From Heterobilharzia americana (lineage: Eukaryota; Platyhelminthes; Trematoda; Strigeidida; Schistosomatidae), in contig OX104127.1 of NCBI GenBank assembly GCA_944470555.2, positions 111,442,741-111,506,740 on the forward strand: a DNA stretch of 64,000 nucleotides, read 5' to 3'. Numbering within the stretch: the first letter of the stretch is position 1; each line of letters begins with the position of its first letter. The notes below the pieces were generated by a model that was not told the DNA's origin, did not search any database, and saw only the letters and a program-made list of their open reading frames with translations. Made by a program: the position numbers and the translations under genes. Shown here piece by piece: positions 21,750-34,919 of this stretch.

Positions 21750-24452
21750 GTGAATGTTACTGCTTGCTTTTGCTATTAGTAATTTATAAAGGCGTCTGTC
21801 CCTCAAGAATAAACTGTTTTGAAATTATTTAGCTCCAGGAAACTTACGCACTGTCTTCATATCTTTCCAAAACAAACTCTTTGATTCTATATAGGATTAT
21901 CATAATTTAAGAAGGAATCCTTGAAAATGAACACGTGTCCCAAATGATGGTACTGAAGAATAGTAATGTCATGTCAAGAAATAACTAAAAAGGTTGGAGT
22001 CTGACATTTCAATTATATAAGGTTTACGACAACAATATCTGAAATTCTTCGCTTCAGTCCTTTAAAAACTAGTCATGTACGCTAGGAAGAATTCGCAAAA
22101 TACGATAGGCCATATGTTTACCCCTTTTTAGTATTTAATGATTTTGTCATTGATTCCATCTGATCAGGAAAAAGCTTTCCAGTTAATACCGTCCGCCAAA
22201 ATCAGTCGTCTGATTAACACTGAAAAACGTGTTTATTTATGAAGTCAGATGTGAGTTATGAAAGTGTCGCTGATGTATTTCGATAAATTCAAAAGCGTCT
22301 TAGATATCATTTCAACTAAAAATTTGACATAGTATATGGTCAAGTACAATTGGACTGTATAGGTATAGTATATGAGAATGTATTAGACACAGTGAGAAGA
22401 AAACCCCTAATTTGTAATACAGCTTTGCTTAGTAAGTATTTAGGTCAATTAGTGAACAAATCAAAAAACATTTAAAAGCGATATGGCTGAAGCTGAAAGA
22501 AAACCCTAGTTCTGACAGGATTCGAATGAGAAGCTTTCGGGCTGCCGTTCTTTTGGTGAACTAAAGAAGAAACGAAACTCTATCACTAAATCCCTTGAAT
22601 ATAACTTTAATATCAAATGGTTTTTCACTGGATTTTGTTTCACTTGATACAAAAGATTGAATTCTGATAAATGCAGTGAGCAATGTGATTCATGAATTTG
22701 ATTCAGTGCTCACTTATAGGTCACACTTTCAGAAATTACTATATATTTAAAATTGTTACAGTGATATACTTACAAAGTTTGTTCACATCTTTTGTTAGTC
22801 GTAATTATTTCACTGTTTATTTAGTACACATTTTGTGTAACTTTAGGACTGATAAGTGGCTGCGAGATTTTGTAGGTCATTGAACACGTTAGCGGTATTT
22901 AAGCAGTACTGCAGAAAAATATGCACAATATAACTAAACGACAAAATGTTTGATAAAAACAATCACTTATGGCTCTAAATAAACTTACACTGTGTTGCAT
23001 ATATACCCTAAGAGAAATTCAAGTTAAAAACTATTTTTATGCTCTACCTGTCATACGAATACGATTACCTATAACCTTTAGATTTCCACACTGGGCTTTC
23101 GTTTGTCTAAAAATTCCAAATTATTTCATGCTATTACGTCGGTGGGAACACCTAAATTAAGTGACTATAAGTGAGTACTAAAAAGCCTCATATCATGATA
23201 ACGCTACAAAGCATAGTAAACTTATCGGTAACCATATATAGCCATATGCAAAATCGACAGATATGATACCATTCAGGTGATCGGAACTTCTTACAAAAGG
23301 AAGAAAGTTGTGTTTTTAAAACCACTCAGTCTCATCGAGGTAACTTTTAATGTACATGCAGAAACTCCATACAGATTATTGTCTATTTGTAACCGATAAC
23401 TCTTATCCAGTCTTGGATATATCAGAAGGGATCTATGCTCTCATGGGCAATTTATATTATTTATCAGTTAAGAATATCCTTTTGGCATGCTTTGTTTTGT
23501 TATCATTGTGAGGTTGTTCACATTTTCTGTTTTCTCTTTCGATATTACGTAATGGAACAAAATAGAAATCGCTTTCGAAAACGTAACAATCTTTTAGGCC
23601 ATTAAACAACCTAGTTGACTTTAATGAATTCAAGAATATAACTAAAAATATCATATTTGTGTACTCGTGGTAACCTTGAACAACTCTTCTAAACCGATGG
23701 TCCAATACTTTGACTATAAAGATTGATGGAATAAATGCAGCTGACTGTACTGCGGTAAATATAACTCGTAATGCGTAGGCTGGAATTACGCTACATTTTA
23801 GAGGAATGTAAAAAAACAGTTAATATTTGTCTCGTCTTCTGTAACTTCACCAACTTTTCCATCATTTACCAACACTGTAGGATGAATACATTTTCAGTGA
23901 ATTGAAATCAATGGCCTTCATTTTCTGTTCACTAGCATATGTTTTTACCATGAAATATTTATTAATGATGAGTTATTACATTGTTGCTCTTGGAATTGCT
24001 ATCCTAGACCTTATCAGTTAACGGACTTTAAATAGGTAAATCATTGAACGTGTAAACTAGCTTTTATATACCAGTTTCAAAAAGTTGAATATTCGATGAA
24101 AGATCATTGTTATGACCAGTTTTTATTGAATGAAGAAAAGAATAAATTTACTGAAATTATAGTTTGATATCCATCGAAAAGACAATTATTCTATACCCTT
24201 TTACAAATGACTTTCATATTATCAATTAATCTATTGGTGTTACTTTTGTAAGTCTTTAAATATAGGAAGTCATGACGACTAGTGGTAATCATTTTTATTG
24301 TTTTTATTCATAGCACAATGTTTCAATAACTTTGATGATAAGAGGATAAAGCATGATAAGTCGGAAATAGCAAATTTATTTTTATTAGAACACTGAGTAA
24401 CATAGTGGCAGTTAATTAACTGTGAGACTGATAAGTATGGCTACATCAGAAT

Positions 24453-25692
24453 TCATTATTATATTATTATTATTTGTCCCTTGGGTGCTTAATGGAACAT
24501 AGGGCTTCAGTAACACGTCTCCATTCCACTCTGTTCTCTGAAATCTTTTGAACCTGCCTCCACGACAGCCCACAAGCTCTCATCTCCTCCTCACACAATC
24601 TCCTTCATGTCACCCTCACCTCCGACGCCCAACTCGTCGTTTTCCATCTGGGTTCCACTCGAGTGCCTGGTCTGACGCGTGATGTCCCCAGTTGGCCTTC
24701 TCAGTGTATGCCCAATCCAATCCATCTCCACTTCCTTCCAATGCATATTTGTTGGGTGGTGGGTTCTTGAATGGTTCGTTGCCAGCCAGAGTTCCTTGTT
24801 ACTTATTCTTTCTGGCAATCCATCTGATCTTCAGTAGCGAGGCAGTGTAGGCAGTTGTTGATGAATGTCTGTAGTTTGTCGGAAATGCCTTTTGTAACAC
24901 ACCAAGTCTCTGAAGCATCCTATAGAAGCACTGACTTGACTGGGTTGGTGTTGAAATCCAGATCTTGTTCACACTTTATGCTGAGTGCAGGAGATCCCCA
25001 CACTGGTTTCAGGCTAATGAACGCCTCTCTTGCTTTTCCGATCCTGGCCTCTTTGACGTCCTCGTCTTTACCGTTGCCTATATTTGAAACAGTGCTGCCT
25101 GGATAGGTGAAGGAGGTTACTTCCTTTAGGTTTCTCCCAGTGATGGTGATTGGAGTTTGTTGTTGTTATTGGAGTTGTTGGTGCGGTATCTTCATCATCT
25201 CTGTCCTCTATATTCACTTGAAGTCCCGTCTTCGCTGCCCTGCCTCTTCTGTCAACTTGTTAGTTTTCACCTGTAGATCATGGAGTTTGTGTGACATTAG
25301 ACATAAGTCATCGGCAAAATCCAAATCTTCTAGGTTCCATTCCACGGTTCAGCCAGCGTATCCCCCTCTTCTCGCTTCTGACTGTTTGTTGCATGATCCA
25401 GTCCAGTCGACCACAATCAGGAATATCATGGGTGATAGTAGGCAGCAACCATGTTTCACTCCTGTCTTCACCTCACTTCAAAAGCATCACTGAGCTGAGC
25501 TTCCTATTGTGAATTACTTGGCTGGCATGTGGCGTCTTCATATAGTTGTTGAATGAGGCTGATAAAGGTTTGTGGTATTCCGTAGTATTGAAGCAGTTTC
25601 CAAATTACTTCTCGGTCGACGCTGTCAAAGGCCTTTTCAAAGTCAATGAAGTTGAGGTATACTTTGTTCTATGATGATGCGAAGCGTTATAA
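24453..25692 (-). mobile_element. RTE-type LINE copy, 5'-truncated, with 12-bp target duplication
   Basis: The minus strand aligns with the 3' half of the RTE element at 36.9-40.1 kb, down to its ATT-rich 3' end near 24455-24475. It has many indels and belongs to a subfamily shared with the copy at 48.4 kb. CTACATCAGAAT is present at 24441-24452 and again at 25693-25704, directly flanking the copy, which is good evidence for a target-site duplication and so for an independent retrotransposition event. It lies antisense in the intron between exons 5 and 6 of the Ig gene. Confidence 0.85.
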
Positions 25693-26578
25693 CTACATCA
25701 GAATAGTGAAAGTTAACAGTTTGACGCAATCTCTTTTGAAGGATATGACATCTTCAATTGAAATATAGTCTTTTCAACAACTGATACTTTCAGTGGTGTG
25801 GCATTATGGCATAACTACAAATATACAGAATGAAACGCAAGTAGTTTTCATTGAGGACCACTTTTCTACAGTAACTTGAAGTAATAAATCAATGAATATC
25901 AGGAGACCGTTTCGTGTTCTCAATTGTTCACAGAGGATATATGGATAGATTCATAATTCATTCTTACAAAGGTTCATACAATTTGATCAGCTTAATGATA
26001 ATTTTTTGACTTCGGAACTAAATAACAGATTTCGATGTTAATAGGTTGTTTATGTACCTAACTGATTATCTCTCATCTTGGGATGTAATTAAAATGAAAA
26101 TTATCATTTCAACTCATTTGCTGTTACTGCTGAAATTTTCCAGCTGTACATTTTAATTTTTGTTTCCGTGTAGTGGATAGTTCACTGTTGAGTTGTGTCT
26201 GTCAGGAGAAATCAGTCTACCATTTTTTTATACCCATCTTTCTCCTTTTGACATTCCCATAACTCATCAAAAAATGAGATACTAGGGGAATGGTCTTTGC
26301 TAGTGGATATTCTGAGCTTTTCAAAACAGTGAATATCGTCGCCTACATCCGAATTCACTTAGTTATTTCAAACAAGAGGTAGGACCACTCAGTTCTTAGG
26401 CATTTTACTGATTAACTCTAAACATTCAGCATCACATAAAGTGCCCGACAGTATCAAATCAGTCAGCTTAGTGGCTACAGTTCATACTCAGTCGTGTGGT
26501 TTGCTTCTGAGTTTAAGGTCAGATTGTTACGGTTAACAGCATGTTCAGATAATTTCATGTAGCTGAATTCTAAATCCT

Positions 26579-26580
<2 letters not shown>

Positions 26581-26630
<50 letters not shown>
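26581..26630 (+). repeat. TA microsatellite, about 25 units
   Basis: A pure TA repeat in the intron before exon 6 of the Ig gene. It is followed directly by the GC-richer block at 26640-27010. Confidence 0.98.
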
Positions 26631-26633
<3 letters not shown>

Positions 26634-26639
26634 GAACTC

Positions 26640-27130
26640 AAGGAACAGGTGGATAGAAAAAGGCTGATATCAGAGTAGACAAAGTTTTGTGGGACCACAA
26701 ACAATTTGAGACAACGGTTATTGGAAATGTTCAAGCTTTCGACGTCAAAGAGTCAATATATCTGCACCATTGTGGCTTATTCTCAGCCATTTCACCAGGA
26801 GTCTGACACCACTGATTCCTGTCGTTTCAGGACCTAAAGCCAGGCAGTTCACACCTCCTCACATGACTCATATCAACAATAAGAGACTTCATGGAGTAGT
26901 GCCAGATCTCGATCTGACCACCCTGAACCCTCTTCCAGCATAATCCAACTTCCCGTAGTTATGGTACATTGAAGTAGGCGGTGGCTCGGCATGTGTATGT
27001 CCTGGCTATCTCAGTCGACCAGTTAATGGTACTGTTTCATTGTGTGCTGCATCAAGTAAACAATCTATCACGGAAATATACCCTACCACAGTGCCCAAGT
27101 TTTACTATAACATAAATTCTTGTTTCGAAC
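26640..27130. repeat. Unassigned GC-richer block in Ig gene intron
   Basis: The composition of 26640-27010 is unlike the flanking intron, and the block is bounded on the left by the TA tract. No coding sense is apparent. Near its right end a CTACCACAGTGCC segment (about 27082) recurs at about 53659, suggesting a dispersed repeat that I cannot name. Confidence 0.4.
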
Positions 27131-27197
27131 GGTTAGGGATTAAGATATCTTCTCTATGTTGTTTTTTTCATCTCACCTATGGAAAATGTATATTAAG

Positions 27198-27371
27198 GCA
27201 CCAGATGGAAATTATGATATGACATTGGAGTGCATTGTCAACGGATATCCTGATCCTGATTTACTGTGGTACACTGGGATTTACGATCCTGTAACAAATA
27301 ATATCCCTTTATATGATAACAATCGGTATGAACTTGAGAAAGCTCATAGTTATGGTGCAGCTGGTACAAAT
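27198..27371 (+). CDS. Ig gene exon 6, first half of Ig3
   Basis: The donor is ACAAAT|GTAAGT and the acceptor is GTATATTAAG, which is weak but follows a pyrimidine tract (TTGTTTTTTTCATCTCACC). Phase 0 to 0. It encodes APDGNYDMTLECIVNGYPDP and DLLWYTG, with C276 and W288. The YDM-x-LEC-x-x-x-x-YP-x-P-x-x-x-W pattern is close to insect lachesin Ig3. Confidence 0.9.
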
Positions 27372-27799
27372 GTAAGTTTTAGCTATCTTTCATTTTGTAC
27401 ATGTCATTATTTGATAAAATATTTTAATGTAGCTCACATACTGGTTAAATGCTTGTACACTGAAAGAGTAAATTATGCTGTAGTCATAGTTTCTGAAGGG
27501 ATCACTATATGCATCGCATTTGCATAATCACTGATTACAGCAAATCATTTTGTATTATCGTTTATGGATTCAAACTGACCCTGGAACAGCGTATTTGATG
27601 AAAGTTAACATGAGGATTAAAATACTGGGCAAGCACAGTACTAAGATAAACATTTAGTGCTCAGAAGAAGATATGGTGAATCTATTTCAAGTCATTCTGA
27701 AAAGTCTCTAAACACCAACGCATTGTATGTGTGAACACCCACCACCTAGCCATTTATTCCATTGTGAGATTTATCAATATTGGGATGACTTATATACAA

Positions 27800-28124
27800 A
27801 CAAATAAAGAATACAGGAATAACCTTCAGCTTACTGAAGGCCAATGGAGGAACAACGTTTGAACATGATCTTTATGAATGGCAACAGATTCAACTATTTT
27901 GATCTGGCGTTGACGAGCTGCACATGGTATTGGTATTAGAATACGATGTATGACATTGAAAGCTTTACTAGCATCTACATGATGCCCTGCATCTGGTAGG
28001 TGAGCTGGGATGGAACGTTTCATCACTTTTACTTCGCCTTTCCCAAACCAAGCCGGTAAATGCTCTCGTATCCCGAAACACATCTGCCTAATCGTACACC
28101 CTATGTAACTCGTTACACAGGAAC
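27800..28124 (-). mobile_element. Penelope-like GIY-YIG endonuclease fragment, left arm of foldback
   Basis: The minus strand reads CSCVTSYIGCTIRQM, then IREHLPAWFGKGEVKVMKRS and IVESVAIHKDHVQTLF, ending at a stop near 27826. SYIG-x-T-x-R with upstream cysteines, then the R/I-x-EH and the E-x-x-A-I-x-x-H patterns, are those of the C-terminal GIY-YIG endonuclease of Penelope-like elements. It is the inverted partner of 28171-28500, from which it differs at about eight positions by my count. Confidence 0.8.
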
Positions 28125-28170
28125 AGCCTACCTAATATTAGCTGCTCATCTTGCATATATCAATTTAACC

Positions 28171-28500
28171 GTTCCTGTGTAACGAGTTACATAGGGTGTA
28201 CGATTAGGCAGATGTATTTCGGGATACGAGAGCATTTACCGGCTTGGTTTGGAAAAGGCGAAGTAAAGTGATGAAACGTTCCATCCCAGCTCACCTACCA
28301 GATGCAGGGCATCATGTAGATGCTAGTAAAGCTTTCAATGTCATACATCGTATTCTAAAACCAATGCCATGTGCAGCTCGTCAACGCCAGATCAAAATAG
28401 TTGAATCTGTTGCCATTCATAAAGATCATGTTCAAACGTTGTTCCTCCATTGGCCTTCAGTAAATTAAAGGTCATTCCTATCTTCGGTATTCGTTTGCCT
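28171..28500 (+). mobile_element. Penelope-like GIY-YIG endonuclease fragment, right arm of foldback
   Basis: A near-identical inverted copy of 27800-28124, separated from it by a 46-base spacer (28125-28170). One base is missing relative to the left arm near 28266, which breaks the frame between EHLPA and the VMKRS segment. The two arms are oriented head to head, with their endonuclease 3' ends pointing outwards. Confidence 0.8.
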
Positions 28501-28930
28501 TTTTATTCACCGTCATATTATTCATTTATTACATTGTATTAGATTCTTTTCTCAATTTACGGTTTGCAAACTAGCCATGTTCAAGATACTTTAAGAAATA
28601 TGAAGGTTGGTCAGTTAACCAGCACTGAGGCATAATTATGACAGTAGAATTTTGGCACTGTGATAGTACTTAGACAGTTTCACAAGGAATAAATACTCAT
28701 ACACTTGATTAAGATGTTTAGCACGATATTGAAAAGTTCGACACACAACTCTCAGGTTCAGAAAGCAACTTAATGTGAACAATAAACTGATAGGTAATAT
28801 TTTTACTCCATCGGAATATTTTCATTGAACAACTAGACTATTATCTATAAAAATTTGTTCGAAGAGATATATCTATGTGTTAGAAGCAGTTATTAATGTT
28901 TCATTCATTTTCTGTACATTCTGTTACTAG

Positions 28931-29048
28931 TTAACTGATGTATTTTCTACTCTATTGATACGTAATGTACGAGTTGGTGACTACGGAAACTATTCCTGTC
29001 GCGCGGAAAACAAATATGGTTCAAATTTTGTTGTACTTAGTCTTTTCT
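28931..29048 (+). CDS. Ig gene exon 7, second half of Ig3
   Basis: The acceptor is CTGTTACTAG and the donor is TTCT|GTAAGT, phase 0 to 1. It encodes LTDVFSTLLIRNVRVGDYGN, then YSCRAENKYG and VVLSLF. C345 sits in GDYGNYSC, and the NYS sequon overlaps it. The closing LF is where lachesin proteins leave the Ig fold and enter their C-terminal tail, so one more exon with stop codon is expected. Confidence 0.92.
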
Positions 29049-32000
29049 GTAAGTTAAACACATAAAAGTTATCTCATATTTTGCATAACTTCCGTTATTG
29101 GTTGACCATAAGTTGATTTAACTATTTCATTAACGGTGAAAAAACTCAAGCATTGTATTTTTATGTTTATCAACTGTCGAACTGCCTACAGCTTGAGGAT
29201 ACTGAATTCTATTTTAAGAAACAACTCCAGTCTCATGCCTTTGAGTATAGTCAAGCTGGTGGTTCATTTCTGTTTTGTTTTCATTTGTTTATGTAGTTAG
29301 TTTGTGAGGATTATATGTTAGATTCTTCTGATTCCAGGCGCTAAGACAGTGGTAATAATAAGAGATATCTAGTGCTATGTTAACACTTGAAATCGGATCA
29401 CATTATAAGCAGAGAATAGATTATGTAGTTAAAATTTCATCTTGACCTAGTCAGTAATACTAGGTCACATTAGATAAATTCATTTGACAGATCTTTGGTC
29501 GTATCTATCTTCTAGTGGCCAACCATCCTTCAGGTTTATTTAGATAAAAGTGAATTAGATGAATTTTGAACTTGTGGTTTAGTTTGTGAGTGTTGGTGTC
29601 TTATAGCAATGAACTTAATAAATGCTGTAGAGATATTTATACGTCACTGGACTTGATAGCTAACTAGCTATTGTAATGTAGTAGGTTGTTGTTACTACAA
29701 GTACAAACTGGTCTTACAATCAGCAAGAATACTTAAGACTACATATCCATAACTCGTATGTAAAGTCTGTTGGATGGCTGTTAAGTGAATATGACAATAT
29801 TTCAGTAACTGATGTCTTAAAATGAAATCCACGCGACAATTCTCGCTCCATCATCTTAATTATTCCTTTAATTTCATCAGTTTCATAACAAAATCTTAAT
29901 TTTTCACTTGTTTGAGTTGAGATCCTATATTTCAAAGAGTAATGTATACTTCAATAAGTCTAGGTAAGTTATAGATGATTACCAGTGATTCAGTTTAGAA
30001 TAGCAATCAACAGATATTCAATGCTGAGTGAGTAACTTGAATACCAGCAAATTACTGAAAAGTATTGAAAGAATGATAGGTTATTTACTGTTAGAAAAAG
30101 AAAGAAACTTTACGGTGACTTGTAATCGACTTAAGGCGGTAAATAAAATATCAGAGCATGCAAAGCTAGTAGTAGTTCAAATAGGATTCATATAATATTT
30201 GTTGCTGGGACACCTAAAGTTTGGTTTGTAATGCGCAAACAGTTAAGCACTCTCATAGTTGCTTGTTATCGGTTGTTGATTTGCATGAGTGGTTTAAAAA
30301 TATCAAGTAGTCACTAGTGGTACTTGCTAACCACATGGAGGTGATATCTATCTTGGACAGTGATATTGCTCTTCTAGTGCTTTTCTCTTCAGTGATATAC
30401 ACGAATTGATTTAACTTTGAGATCTGAATCGTTTAGAATCTAATGAATGGTAACTACTCATGGCATTTAGTATTACAGGAAGTGAAGTTCTTGTGTTCAG
30501 TTTCTTGATACCATTCTTAGCATTGAACAGATCATAATTTGATACCCAGAAAATTTAGGTTTCTTTGGGAGACCACTGTGAAAGTACATGTAGTTGTTTC
30601 ATTCTTGCTTCAACACTCCTATTAACTCCTCTATTTAGATAAGGTAGATGGGATCAGATTTTCAGAATAAAAGTATATCGCTTCATCCCGTGAATATTCA
30701 TCAACCGAGTATAGTTTGAAATTATAGTGTTTATTAGAAAGAAACTATATATTTACACACTTTAAAGTATTGTATCATAACACATAAGGTAATGCGAAAA
30801 TCAGAGAGAGCAAGAAACCATAAGAGGTACATCAAAATCACTGCTAATTTGTATGTTATAGAACAGGAGGTAGTAAGGGATGATAATGACGCAACTCGCA
30901 TCCATAAGACTAAGATCGACTAAGTGAGTTGGATTCAGTAGGCAAGTGAAACAAAGAATTACGAAATTAAAATAAAACAAGAACAATGTGGTCGGAGAAT
31001 GTTCGCACTGTTTTTTGTAAGTCTGATGGAAAGCGTCTTTTAGCAATCTCTACCTCAAAACGTAGCAGTCCAGGCATCTTGTTTACGTTAAGGTAATAGA
31101 AATATCAACTTGATGTCCCGCATCTACAAGGTGTTTGCTAATTGCACTAGTCAGAATCATGCTTCTTGTCTAATGTAAATTCTTTAGAATTCGCTCAGTG
31201 AGCCATATGAAGACCCTTTTCTTCGTCTTTCTGATGTACTTATTATCTTAAGTGCATGTAAGTTCATAAACTCAGTATATTTATCAGATTTGAACTAAAT
31301 CAGTGGGTATACAATATCACATACTGTTGTAATTTGGCTATAGATAGGCTTCTTTGGTTCTGTCGGATATGACATCGCTGAATACAAGGCTAATGAAAAT
31401 CATTTTTCCAAAGGTTGAATGCATAGTTCTTTCGATCTGTTCTTTTCTATACCTCATGATAAATCTCTGAGACACTTTTCAATACCTTCTTAACTCCTCG
31501 TTTAACTTGTTCACAGAACATGAATCTGTAGCTCTACTGTTAATCACTGTGGCTAGTCTGCGCTTATAGTTGGCAGGACAAAATTTCTTTAGTCTGAAAA
31601 TTTAGTCATTTTTGCTTTCTCTAAACTTATCAAGTGATCTACACGCATGAAATACTTTTTTATTGTTCCCGAAAATAACTAACATATGTACTGCGGTGTA
31701 GTTGATTTACTAATTACTGACAAAAAGATGACCAGGATGTCAACTGAAGTTTCAAGGAATCTAGAGTTGCATTTGGACCTGGATTCATGCTGTTAGTTTT
31801 ATGTCATACTATCTAGTGTACAAGGTCATGAACAAAACCGATAATACGTAAAGTTCCGTTTTTACTTTTGAAGTCAGAACTGTATAGTAGAAGAGCCTGT
31901 AATGCAGGGTTTTCCAGAAGTTTAGTTAGTTACCAACAATTTTTAGTAGTATTGCTTCTCGGAATTCCCTTTGTCTTGCCAAATTAATAGTATATCCCTC

Positions 32001-34900
32001 TACGAATCAGTATATACTCACAGCCATTGTTTGTATTTGGTTAAATCACTTATGATAGTTTTTTCATTGGCTGTTTGAATAAAGATATTCTCAATTCATT
32101 TGGTAATAAATGTAAGTACCTTTTGACCTACTTTTTCTATTCATTAGATCAATCGATTTGTCAAGGCGCCTATTGCCCGATGCTTGGAGCTGTATCATTC
32201 AAATCCCGGGTTAATCAAGATGGAACTTCAGTGATCAATTAAATGGTTAAGACTATGTGTAGAAATTCCTGCTCCTTTTTGTTTTTTGATTTTTACAAGT
32301 ATATTTTTGAAACCTAATTTCACTAAAAATATTCTCACCAGCCTATTATCCCACAGAAATTTACCACTTTCTAGTTGTACTACTTAAATGAAGCAAGTAA
32401 TACAGACGTTTTGTTTTTAAATTCACCGTCTTGAGTCATGTGATGCAGTCGGTGGTATTCGAAAATTCTTTTGACCTAAAATTATCACCATGTTAATTAT
32501 GTTAGTTAACACTTTGCTGGTGATAATTTGATGAGTCACCTAAATTCATATTGTCGAATCTGAGTATTTATCATAGAATTCTCTACAATAGGGAAGCAAA
32601 TAAATAACAGTGTTCAAATTCGATTCTTGATGAAATGCTCATCACAACAAACACATAAATGATATTGTTTGCAAAACAGTGGAGGTTGGAGATCAAATGT
32701 CACATAGAACCTTCTTCAGTGTAAATTACCGTAAAATGCAGGTGTCATTCTGATGTACGATTAATATTTAAAGTAGTTTTTATTATGGAATGAAATCAAA
32801 TTCAGAGTTATTGAAAACTTGGGAGCACTGAATAGCTGTTTCTCTCCAATACGGGAATCTTTAACAGTGCGCGCCCAAAACCCTATAAGAGATCGATCAT
32901 AGGGCTGAAATGTTCCATGACGAACATGCTATCACCCAGTCACTGGCTTAGAACATACTAGTTCACTAACTTCTAATTCCGCTGCGCACTAGCGACCTAA
33001 TTTTAGATAAGTTTCTCAAAATTATATTCAGTAGTCATAACCTATATGATTAGCCAGTCTTGGGATGAGAATGAAGCCTAACTATGATATAAGATGTAGT
33101 CACTCTATGTCGCTAGCCGAAAAAATTTGGGGTTTGATTCGATTTCACTTCAATAACTGACGGGTAACGCGCCCTCAGTGAGACCTCTCAATCCTGAATT
33201 TGATATGATGTAGGGTCGTAAAGGTGTAATACTTAGGAGTCCTAAATTAGGACGAAGAAATGTTCAGCACTCCTAGCTTTTCAAAGACTGACAAACTGAT
33301 GTCAGTTCGTGATGGAAACCATTTTAAAATTAATCAGTCCCCGTTAAGCCAATCATTGGATTGTGTTTTAACTTCAGATGAGTTTCATTCAATTCTTTTT
33401 GAATTTTATGTTTAGAAACGCCAAATTAACTGGTATTTGGATGATAATAAATACAGAATACAGAGTGCAAAGCTTTGTGTGTAAATGTCGTAGTGGATAA
33501 CACTCCGGCGTTTAAAGCTATCGGTTCTGGGTCCAAGTATTACAGGGAAAAATACCACTCCCTAGGAGGCAGGTTCATCCAGCTGACGAGTCCAGGTAGA
33601 ACGAAGCACACGTTCTCGTTTCTACTACTAGTTTCCTCCCATCATTGTTATCAAGCTGAAACTACAGGCAATATCGAGCCATACACACAGGAGCCCATAT
33701 TCTATCAGAACCGATCAGTTTTGTCCGGTCATCGACGGAAAATTACAAGCAGTAGCATGAAAGATAAACCATTTTTGGAAAATAAGCTAACTTTAAGAAG
33801 TAAATACGTATGAGATTAAAACCAGACTGAATAATCCTAAGGGTTATTGAAAAATCAGGTTTAATATCTGCATTGTGATCAATGTCAATTAGCTGAAATT
33901 GAACAGAACTTGTTATCCATTTTACTTCCCTTATATCAAAGGAAATTTCGCCAAAAGTCTTAAAAAGGTCCTAAGCGTTCTAAGCAGCTGACTCCAGAAA
34001 CAGCTGAATTTACAAATACATGTTGAAATTGACACATGACAAAGCATAACCTTCAGACGTGGGGACAAAATAGCATTGCTGGTGAAAATTAATCTGAGTA
34101 GTTGCCAGGATCGTTTTCTTTAATGAGTGTTGAAGTCTGTTTGCAACAAATTTGGCCATATTATCACTCTTACACTGGAGGTTACTGAATATTTATTCAC
34201 TGTCCAGGTGGAAATGACTGACTTATCTGTTTTCTTATCATATCCTTCCTAATAAAACCTTCAGGTTATTCATTTCGTTTAAATTTATCAATCAAAATTT
34301 ATAACTATCCATCGTAGCATCTAAGTCAATTATGCTTGTTGTTGTTTACGAATATGGAGATATGGCGGTTTGCAGTATTTGAAAGTTAAAAATAGAGTTC
34401 ATGGTATTATGGGACACTTGGAAACCTCTTAATGTCCAGAATTAAATTATAAAGTAGGCCAAAGTAGTTGAAGTAACAGTATGTGAGTCTTCAGAGCACT
34501 TAATTCAGGTTGCTGCATCTTCTTCAGTCTAGAGGATTTAGAGCCTCATGCTTTCCGGATAGTTGATGGTCATTGCGTAAATAACTGGTAGGTTCTCATT
34601 CATAATAAGTTTGAACAAAGTGAACTAATATAGAGTTTCTTAAGATCTTCGTTACACCTTTGCTTCGCCCCACCGAGAGGTGGTGATGAGCATTGAAAAC
34701 TAAGTTCCTGTAGCAATACCCTAGGTAGCTATCTCAAGAGGAGGAACCAGATTGATAAATGTAAGAGGAAATGTCTAGACAACACGATTCATTTTTTATA
34801 TTATGGCTTGTAGTTTCTCATCTTTTACAGAACTAATTTAATCGTTCACTATTGGGATACGAGACAATGTGCAGATTCCTCGATATTGGCAGTTATTTGA
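29049..34900. other. Long intron of Ig gene, mostly without recognisable content
   Basis: AT-rich intron. I found no splice-flanked coding segment. Around 33050-33340 and 33500-33600 there are pieces of dispersed repeats that recur elsewhere in the window (for example GAGGCAGGTTCATCCAGCTG, seen in related form near 43225 and 61620). Confidence 0.45.
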
Positions 34901-34919
34901 CTTCGACAGTAGTAAGGGC

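Noticed and set aside
24453..25692. Host coding exons in the open frames of this stretch
   Set aside because: All frames align with the RTE LINE at 36.9 kb, and the copy is bounded by a target-site duplication.
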